Positions 9,467 through 15,325 of a stretch of DNA of 15,325 nt are shown here, piece by piece. Origin of the DNA: Ochromonadaceae sp. CCMP2298 (lineage: Eukaryota > Sar > Synurophyceae > Ochromonadales > Ochromonadaceae); contig MU634128.1 of NCBI GenBank assembly GCA_026770595.1, positions 1 through 15,325 of the forward strand, written 5' to 3'. How positions within the stretch are numbered: the stretch's first letter is position 1; each line of letters begins with the position of its first letter. The notes beneath the pieces were generated by a model, which worked only from the letters and a program-made list of their open reading frames with translations, had not been told where the DNA came from and ran no database searches. The position numbers and the translations under genes were made by a program.

Positions 9467-11351
9467 ATGGCGAACAAGTTCTTGGTAATCAAGATCATTC
9501 ACAGAGGCTCAGTAATCTCCCTGAAGGTCCCTCTGGTTGGCAGGAAATGGAGCTGGGTGGCGCACGAGGTGTTGCGACGCCACCGTCTGTCTATGGACGA
9601 GGCACAGCGGAGTGAGTCGATGTGCCTCAGGATTAGCGGGATTCTCTCACCCAGTAGAGAGCCCTTGGACATGACCCAGAATATACTCTACTACGATGTA
9701 TTTGAGTACGGCATCTTCGAATTGCTCACGGAGGGTCCGTGGGTAATGCTGCAGGACTCGCACCTGCTACGTGTGCTGGAATACCTGCCCGGTATTGGGG
9801 ATTTGAGGTCTCTGATGGGCGTGTCGAAGCGGTTCAAGAAGCTCTTCTCCTCCGACCAGGTGTGGTCACAGATCCCCTTCACATTCAACCAGTGGAGGGG
9901 CATGGGCAGACACGGCTCGGAAGACGACGACTGGGCCAAAACCCAGCGTGATTCAGGCCTCACCATCCTAAACTCCCACCGACTCAGGTGGAACTCCCAC
10001 ACCACCTCCAGGCTGCGCCTCTTCTACGGCCGCTTCGACGAGCCGCGCGTGCCTTACTTCGACCCCTTCCGTACGTACGTTCCACCCATCCAGAACACCA
10101 TCCTTCTCCTGGGCGGGAACGACGGCTCCCAGCTGGTGAGTCGATTGATGCAGCAACTGCACTACCTCGTGCCTGAGTCTGCCACCGCCTTCCACCTCCG
10201 CTGCCGCCCCCTGCTGGCAGAGACCATGACCACTGATGTGGAGGCCTCACCCCTAACCAGTCGCTCCAGAAGGCACTCTACGGACCCCGGCACTCGAGTG
10301 GAGAGCACGAAGGACCAGAAATTCCAGTATAGGCGGTTGGGGGACCCGCGGCTCACGTTCCTGGGAATGGATTTGCCGGAGGAGCTGGGGGAGTTCCGGT
10401 ACGACCTGTACTACGAGCTCACAAAGCAGGTACCTATGGTAGCACGCATCCAAACCCGACCACCACCCATCACTAACCCACTCAACCTCCTGCCTCCTGT
10501 AACCATATTTGGCAGTCGCGTACATATATTCACGTACGCATCCACATACACCCTCTCTTCAACTCTCCGACTACTGACTATCCAACTACACCTATCCGGA
10601 CCAGACCTGCGGCAACGTCATACTGCTCCAGCACAACGCTTTGAACCCCCTAGCCATGGCGGCCGAGCTGAAGCACTTGTGGGACGCCCTGCAGTACTCC
10701 TTCGGATCGAAAGATAGTCCCCTTGACTGGGGCATGGCGAAATCTCATCGATATGGCGTCTCGGGCACGCCGGTGCTGATCTTGCTGCTGGTGGACTGGA
10801 CTGTGTGGATGCCGCTCGGTTTTGACGTAAGATAGGGACAGGGGGATAGAGGACAGAAGACAGTGCAGTCAGTCCCTAATTCCTTATTCCTAGTCTATAA
10901 TATCTTATTCCAGCACCCCATAACACACTATCAATACTCCCACCCCCCCGCACCCTTACCCTCTCCCACCCCAGGCCAACCTCTACCGCACCAGCAAGTC
11001 GGTAGCCCTGGGTATCACCGAGGTAGTGAAAGAGGTAGACGGTATGATGCGCAAGATCGCCACAAGCACGCCCTCCTCCGTCAACGGCCTGCATACGCAC
11101 TCGCGCAGTTGGTACGTCCAGGTAGGTGTCCGAATTACGTAAAACACGTCTTTTCATCATGATTCCCTGGACTAGATCTGGTCTTTTCACCTCGAACATA
11201 CGACGCTAACTGGTATTTTTTTCACATGCAGCCGGTAGACTCGTGCTCGCAGATGGCGGTCTTAAACACAGGCACGTTTTCGGGGCTTAATTGGCTAATC
11301 AGGGAGGTCATTGCGCAGCAGGAGGCGCGTATACGAGTAATGGGGGACTAA
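9467..11351 (+). CDS. Predicted ubiquitin-like / F-box / ARF-like (degenerate GTPase) protein (4 exons)
   Basis: Exons are 9467-10429, 10605-10826, 10975-11121 and 11232-11351; all three introns are phase 0, giving 483 residues and TAA. Residues 2-90 fit a ubiquitin-like fold: hairpin KFLVIKIIHRGSVISLKVPL, helix SWVAHEVLRRHRL, then LRISG... to IFELLTEG. Residues 95-139 match an F-box (LLRVLEYLPG, DLRSLMGVSKRFKKLF, QVWSQIPF), the Skp1-binding module of SCF ubiquitin ligases. Residues 206-480 resemble an ARF-like GTPase. ILLLGGNDGSQLVSRL (212-227) stands where ARF has its P-loop, and SWYVQPV with GTFSGLNWLIREV (about 440-470) resembles the ARF end NWYIQ..GLYEGLDWL. The GKT is replaced by SQ and the NKxD position reads LLVD, so GTP binding is probably lost. 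The ATG at 9467 has G at -3 and G at +4; an in-frame ATG at 9449 has a weaker context. Probable role: substrate receptor of an SCF ligase. The F-box is the surest part and the ARF-like reading is inference. Confidence 0.75.
10430..10604 (+). other. Intron 1 of the UBL/F-box gene
   Basis: The donor is GTACCT after AAG-CAG and the acceptor is CCGGACCAG before ACCTGCGGC; the phase is 0. Reading through is open for a while, but the product there lacks protein-like character. Splicing restores CGNVILLQHNALNPLAM, which aligns with the ARF strand and loop after switch II. The interior is C-rich (many ACCC/CCAC words). Confidence 0.75.
10827..10974 (+). other. Intron 2 of the UBL/F-box gene
   Basis: The donor is GTAAGA directly after TTTGAC and the acceptor is CACCCCAG before GCCAACCTC; the phase is 0. 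Read-through stops after two codons (TAG). A C-rich tract, 10939-10974, precedes the acceptor. Confidence 0.85.
11122..11231 (+). other. Intron 3 of the UBL/F-box gene with branch-site motif
   Basis: The donor is GTAGGT after TACGTCCAG and the acceptor is CACATGCAG before CCGGTAGAC; the phase is 0. GCTAAC at 11205-11210 places a branch adenosine about 22 nt upstream of the acceptor, followed by a short T-tract. Confidence 0.85.
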
Positions 11352-11686
11352 GGGCACACCTCACCGACACTGACACCGACACACCGACGCAGATGCAGAT
11401 GCAGAAGCAGACGCGACAAAGAACAATAGACAATAGACAATAGACTCGTTACCCGTCACCCGTTACCCACTGCCTGGTACTGGTTTGCTCTACCTACAGT
11501 GCACATGCTAGTGCATTCGTGCTCCACACTGCACACTCCATACTCGCTCACGTTCATCGTTCCTACAGTTAAAAAAAGATGTTTCCTTGCAAAATTCTGA
11601 CCACAGCAGCAGCAGAACCAGCAGCAGTAGCAGCAGTAGCAGCAGTAGCAGCACCACCACCAGTAGCACCGAGCAGCAGCAGCCCT
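11352..11686. other. Convergent 3' region between the UBL/F-box and telobox genes
   Basis: Both flanking genes end here, so the region should hold two 3' untranslated regions and polyadenylation sites. It shows simple-sequence character: ACACCGAC-like and GCAGAT-like words (11360-11415), three ACAATAG units (11424-11444), two CGTTACCC words (11447-11454 and 11461-11468), and a trinucleotide repeat at the right end. No gene is seen. Confidence 0.6.
11604..11684. repeat. Imperfect AGC/AGT trinucleotide repeat
   Basis: CAG, TAG and CAC triplets run for about 80 bp, starting three bases beyond the TAG stop of the telobox gene. On that gene's sense strand the tract reads as CTG/CTA. It lies in the predicted 3' untranslated region, not in the coding frame. 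Confidence 0.85.
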
Positions 11687-14600
11687 CTACCTGGTCATAT
11701 TCCTCCACTTGTCCTTGAGGTTGACGTTGGTGCGACCGCGGAACTAGCAGATGCACATGTTAGAAACACAAATGCGAGGGAACATAGGTACAGGGGTATG
11801 GGAGTATGGGGTGTAGGGGTCAGTGAGCAGACGACAGACGACGGACGACATACACGACATAAGACAGACAACATACGTCCTACAGCATACTCACATGGTC
11901 TGCGTAGTAGGGGTCGGTGAGCAGTTTTGCCCAGTCGCCCGCACCGTACTTAGCAACGCCCGCACGCAGCCTAGTGTGGGTGCATAGTTAGGTGTGTGGG
12001 GACAGTGTAAGGTGTTTAGGTACATGTGTGTTAGTGCGGTGGATGTGTATTAGACGTTTGTGCAATAGCATGGGCAGGTGTGTCAGTAGTGAGATGTGGG
12101 TGCAGGTGTGAGTGCGGTAGTGGGGGTATGCGTCAGAGCAGGCACAACAGAGGTGGCGTGTCAAGTGCGGGTGAATTGGGGCAAGCTAGCAACAAGGAGC
12201 AGGAGCAAGGCAGAGCAGGGTGGGCACTCACATCTCCTCTGCCTCAAGGGTCCACTTGACACGTCCCGCAGGTTGGTCCAGCGGGATTTTCACGCCGGCC
12301 TTCGCGTCTCCCTTCTTGCGCTGGGGAGACTCCAGGGTGGCGGGGAAGCTGCCGGCCTTATGGGAGCTCTGCGCGGGTGGTGTGGGGTGTGGGTGTATGG
12401 GTTGAGGTGTGGGTTGTGGGTGTATGAATAGGTGTGGGTGCAATGCCAGTCAAGGAGACGAAGTTATTGCGAAGGTAAAAGGGATGTTCTTGGTACATAA
12501 TCGGAGTATACACATCAAATAGTACCTTTTTCATATCCGTGAGTGCCTTGATGCCTCTTCTTGCCTCCAGCTCGTCGTCCTCCTCGGAGTCCACGATGCT
12601 ATCCAGATCAGAGTCCACGCGCATCTGTGGGGTGGGGGAGTGTGTGTGTGAATGTGTGTGTATGTGTGATTGTATGTGTGTGAATGATGGAGCGGAGTTA
12701 GTGGGGGGACTCCTTCTGTGTACAAAAGATACACCTATTCACTCAATCTACCCTTCCTTACCGCCTTTCCACGCCCGCCGGCGCGGATGTCCAGCGGCCT
12801 TTTCCTGGAGGCGTGAGCTCTCTCGCCCACTGCTTCGGCGTTACGCATAAGCGCTTCGCGCGAGGTGGCAGAGGCAGAGGCAGCGGTAGCGGAGGCAGAG
12901 CGAGCAGAGGGGGCGGGGGCAGCGGTGGAGGCGGCGTAGGGGCCGGAGCGGGTGCCTGCGGTGCTAGTCTCGCTGGCCAGCACCGTGATCAGCGGGTCTC
13001 TGTCGTCATACTTCTTGACGAAGCGGGCAGTCGCCTGGGGTGCGTGTGTGGTGTGGGAGTGTGTTTATATATGTGTCTGTTTGGGGGGGGTCTAGGAAGG
13101 GACATTAACAGAGACGTACCTTAGCAACGGAGCTCTGCTCGGATACTTTACTGACCACAGGCGAGGCAGAGGTCTTTTTAGCAGACTTGGCCTGGTGGAA
13201 TTGGGAAGAAGGATGAGAGTGGGAGTTAAGAGGATGAAAGGTAGGAGAGTAGGAGAGTGGTAGAGTGAGAGGGTGGGAGAGTGGGAGGGTGGGAGAGTGG
13301 GAGGGTGGGATGGTAGGAGAGTGGGAGAGTATAGTGGGAGCGTGGGAGATCAGGAGGGTAAAGAAGATGAGAGGATGATATGGGTAACAAGGTGGAGGGA
13401 CAAGGGACAGCAGAGTATCAGAATATCAGGAAGTCAGAGTATCAGCACGTCAGAGAATCCAACCTAGACCGCATTACTCACCGCACTGCGCCCAGAGGGG
13501 GTCCTGGCACCACCCTTGGCACCCTTAGCACTCTTGCTGCTGGCGCTCTTGCTCTTGGGGGCCACCCGCCTAGAGGACCGAATCTCAATCTCCTCCTCAC
13601 TCTCCTCGCTCTCTTCTTCCTCCTCCTCCTCCTCGTATGCAGGGTATGCGGGTGCATAGTCCTCGTCCCCCTTGGACTTGCTCGCACTCTTGGGTGTGGT
13701 AGGCAGGCCCCCCTTACCCCCCTTGCTCGCACTACCCCCCCCGCCACTCTTGCTGGCACTGGCATTCTTGCTTGCACTAGCCTTAGACGCGCTACCGACC
13801 TTGGCGGACTTGCCTACGGGTGCGACTGGCCGCAGAGTGAGCGTGAGCCCCACGGGGGCGTCCAACACCTACAGCGATAGAGGTTGAAGTAGAGGTAGAG
13901 GTAGAGATAGATGTAGATGTAGAGGTAAAGGCAGAGGTAGAGAGATAGAGAGCGATACATTAGTAATACATAAGTAAGCGCAGATTGAAATATGGGCTTT
14001 TGACCTACCTTGTCTTCCACCTCCTGCACGAAGAGGATCAGTTTGTACATAGACTCCGCCAGGTCGTTGGACTTGAGCAGCTCCACTACCTTCTCCCCAT
14101 GCACCTTCTTTTTAGACACACCCTCGAGCGCGTCGCGGTGCTGATGGAACTCGGGGTGGTACTCCTCGTCGACGTCCTCGTCTGTGTATTGCTCTTCGTA
14201 CCGGTCGAAGTGCTTGCTGATCGCCTTGTCGTAGGCCTTCACGTTGCCACTGACGTCCTGCGGGGAGGGGATGCTGTCGTAGGGCAGGCCCAGGGTGTCC
14301 CTCATCTGGCTCAGACCGATCTAGGAGGATCGCAGAAGACAGGTTAGTACAATGCGTTAACAGTGCAGAGTGGGTGCAGGAGTGACCTTACCTGCAGGAG
14401 GATCTCCATCTTCATATCGTGCCACGCCTCGCGCGACATGCCGGCCTCGCAGCTCTTCTCCTTCCAGGCCTCCTCCTGATCGAACAGCGTTGAACAGCGT
14501 AAAACAGTGAAGAGATTAGCCGAACAGCAGAGAGGCAAGGCGAGGGGGGCAGTCTTACCAAGAGCTGGAAAGGCTCCAGCACGCCAACCAGCAGAATCGC

Positions 14601-14816
14601 CTGACTCCACTCCTCCTGCGTCGCCAGCAGGGCACAGAAACCGTAAAAGTAGTCGTGGCGGACCCTCACATCACGAGGAAGATCCTTACCAGCTACCTCC
14701 ACCAGCTTTTCGATGCAGGAGTGCAGCTCTGGCACGGGGTGGCACTGGGTGTTGTGGTACATTAGGAAGTGGAGCACCTCATCGAAGCTGCCCTGCAGAG
14801 GCTCGCGGCTCGCCAT
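11687..14816 (-). CDS. Telobox Myb protein, probable TRF-like telomere-repeat binding protein (10 exons)
   Basis: Exons, in transcript order, are 14816-14559, 14475-14392, 14320-14009, 13868-13482, 13191-13120, 13034-12762, 12624-12526, 12368-12232, 11970-11895 and 11743-11687. Every junction keeps frame (phase 0 except intron 8, phase 2), giving 584 residues and TAG. The last 53 residues form one Myb/SANT repeat with all three tryptophans: KWTLEAEEM (Trp534), LRAGVAKYGAGDWAKLL (Trp554) and the telobox VNLKDKWRN (573-581, Trp579), close to the family hallmark VDLKDKWRN. This motif binds double-stranded telomeric repeats in TRF1/TRF2, Taz1 and plant proteins. Residues 1-218 are helix-rich and similar in length to the TRFH dimerisation domain, but I cannot see sequence identity with it. 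The middle is disordered: SASK-type Lys/Ser/Ala repeats (238-283), an acidic run (297-314), and a basic SRKRPLD patch that may be a nuclear signal. The ATG lies in a full GCCATGG context. Nuclear, telomere or promoter binding is inferred. Confidence 0.88.
13192..13481 (-). other. Intron 4 of the telobox gene, longest intron, minisatellite-bearing
   Basis: The donor is GTGAGT after the codons for GRSA and the acceptor is TTCCACCAG before GCCAAGTC. Most of the 290 bp is low-complexity GA-rich sequence on the plus strand, including the 8-bp minisatellite at 13273-13328 and several ATCAG/GTCAGAG words at 13416-13455. Confidence 0.8.
13273..13328. repeat. 8-bp minisatellite, seven units
   Basis: Seven consecutive octamers alternate mainly between GTGGGAGA and GTGGGAGG, with two variants (GTGGGATG, GTAGGAGA). 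The many GGG runs on the plus strand could fold as a G-quadruplex, while the sense RNA of the telobox gene carries the C-rich complement. Confidence 0.9.
13889..13953. repeat. Imperfect 6-bp GTAGAG repeat in intron 3 of the telobox gene
   Basis: GTAGAG, GTAGAT and GTAAAG hexamers run for about 65 bp close to the acceptor of the intron at 13869-14008. On the sense strand this is a CTCTAC-rich pyrimidine tract ending near CGCTGTAG. Confidence 0.85.
14321..14391 (-). other. Intron 2 of the telobox gene with TACTAAC branch site
   Basis: At 71 bp this is the shortest intron in the window. On the sense strand it contains a perfect TACTAAC (14349-14343), placing the branch adenosine 23 nt before the acceptor CCTCCTAG. 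The donor is GTAAGG. Confidence 0.85.
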
Positions 14817-14992
14817 GGCTCAAACTGTCAAACCGAGTGAGAAGTGGAAAGGACTGAGACGTCTCACTGTGGCTCGGGAAATGCCGCAGCCAGAATGAGG
14901 TCACATTCACACACTCGCGAAGTTAACAGCTTGCAGCTAGGGCCCTAGCCTCAAGATTGAACCCTTCCCAACGGCTCCCCCTTTTGCCGCTG

Positions 14993-15030
14993 GCGATGAC
15001 CGTTACGCGATGACCGTTACGCCGTAACGG
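14993..15030. promoter_or_regulatory. Cluster of MYB-type YAACGG sites with tandem and inverted repeats
   Basis: GCGATGACCGTTAC is repeated perfectly in tandem (14993-15006, 15007-15020). The second copy forms an 8-bp inverted repeat with the next bases: CCGTTACG (15014-15021), one C, CGTAACGG (15023-15030). Each CCGTTA/TAACGG is a match to YAACGG, the core recognised by animal c-Myb-type proteins, and a further CAACGG lies nearby at about 14969-14974. Which protein binds is unknown. Confidence 0.65.
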
Positions 15031-15059
15031 ACTTCACAAAAAACAGTAGAGCAGAACTT

Positions 15060-15119
15060 TATAATATAAAATATAATATAAAATATAATATAAAATATAA
15101 TATAAAATATTATATAAAA
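15060..15119. repeat. AT-rich 12-bp minisatellite, five units
   Basis: TATAATATAAAA is repeated four times exactly and a fifth time with one change (TATTATATAAAA). The block is purely A and T inside otherwise GC-rich DNA and lies between two divergent start codons. Confidence 0.95.
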
Positions 15120-15246
15120 TGATACGCAAGATAGAATATCTTACACTGTAAAATACGATCCACCAAAAGAGGTGCGCAGAACTCCACTCCCGCCAACAAG
15201 GCATTCACGTCCTAGGCCGCCTGTTTCCAGTGGAATCTTGCACGGG

Positions 15247-15325
15247 ATGTACAGCGAGCAGGACATTCTGGAGCTCGCTCGTAAAGTCCGCGCCGATCCC
15301 AGCAAGCGTTTGACTGCCCGGAAGG
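15247..15325 (+). CDS. Partial gene, N-terminus only, cut by the window edge
   Basis: An ATG at 15247 (G at -3) opens a frame that stays open to the end of the window, 26 codons. The start reads MYSEQDILELARKVRADPSK and looks like the amphipathic beginning of a soluble protein. I do not recognise the family. The upstream in-frame sequence is also open for some distance, so the true start could lie in an earlier exon. The placement fits a gene divergent from the telobox gene. Confidence 0.4.
   Translation, partial: MYSEQDILELARKVRADPSKRLTARK

Larger units (their letters stand above)
14817..15246. promoter_or_regulatory. Divergent promoter region upstream of the telobox gene
   Basis: The region separates the telobox start (minus strand) from the partial gene beginning at 15247 (plus strand). 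It contains a compact cluster of MYB-type sites at 14968-15030 and an AT-only 12-bp tandem repeat at 15060-15119 that offers many TATA-like words. No other open frame with protein character is seen. Confidence 0.55.

Noticed and set aside
11508-11756. Minus-strand frame with long leucine/valine run
   Set aside because: It reads the CTG/CTA repeat in a different frame from the telobox exon. The correct frame ends at the TAG at 11687-11689, just after VNLKDKWRN.
12228-12624. The two minus-strand frames here as separate small genes
   Set aside because: They are exons 7 and 8 of the telobox gene: donor and acceptor sites join them in phase 0, and exon 8 ends inside the Myb domain completed by later exons.
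13464-13953. Plus-strand hydrophobic frames opposite the SASK/acidic exon, looking like membrane proteins
   Set aside because: Leucine-rich readings arise from the antisense of Lys/Ser/Glu-rich codons; no start context or splice support.
1-15325. Bacterial operon, CRISPR array, insertion sequence or integrated virus
   Set aside because: Spliced genes, eukaryotic domains and absence of transposase, integrase, terminal repeats or spacer-repeat arrays argue against all of these.

Overview
The window looks like nuclear DNA of a gene-dense, intron-rich unicellular eukaryote. Four genes can be rebuilt completely and a fifth starts at the right edge. The evidence for a eukaryote is 16 introns with GT..AG borders (71-290 bp) that restore the reading frame at every junction. 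At least two also have a CTAAC-type branch site 22-23 nt before the acceptor. The proteins are of eukaryotic types: EGF/LCCL/NHL receptor, F-box protein, telobox-Myb protein. Stops are TAG and TAA, the code appears standard, and exons are GC-rich. I cannot place the lineage. The combination of LCCL and EGF-type extracellular modules is compatible with an alveolate, stramenopile or other protist but does not prove any of them.

Layout. (1) 1-450 is 3' flank. (2) 451-7387, minus strand, four exons: a 2113-residue single-pass surface protein with signal peptide, Cys-rich N-terminus, six NHL-type propeller repeats with an LCCL domain lodged between the fifth and sixth, about twelve EGF-like modules, one transmembrane helix and a basic/serine-rich tail. 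(3) 7388-7821 is a gene-free upstream region. (4) 7822-8994, minus strand, two exons: ribokinase of the PfkB family, 338 residues. (5) 8995-9466 is a divergent promoter region with a 16-bp tandem duplication and a striking long inverted repeat. (6) 9467-11351, plus strand, four exons: a 483-residue protein read as ubiquitin-like fold, F-box and a degenerate ARF-like GTPase domain. (7) 11352-11686 is a short convergent 3' region with a trinucleotide repeat. (8) 11687-14816, minus strand, ten exons: a 584-residue protein with a C-terminal telobox Myb domain, the arrangement of TRF/Taz1-type telomere-repeat binding proteins. (9) 14817-15246 is a second divergent promoter region with a cluster of MYB-type YAACGG sites and an AT-rich 12-bp minisatellite. 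(10) 15247 onward, plus strand: the probable N-terminus of another gene, cut by the window edge.

The genes do not form one pathway; they are ordinary neighbours serving the cell surface, sugar metabolism, ubiquitin ligation and telomeres or chromatin. The most novel content is the domain architecture of genes 2, 6 and 8, together with the structured promoter elements. Domain assignments come from motif reading only; no alignment or structure search was run.
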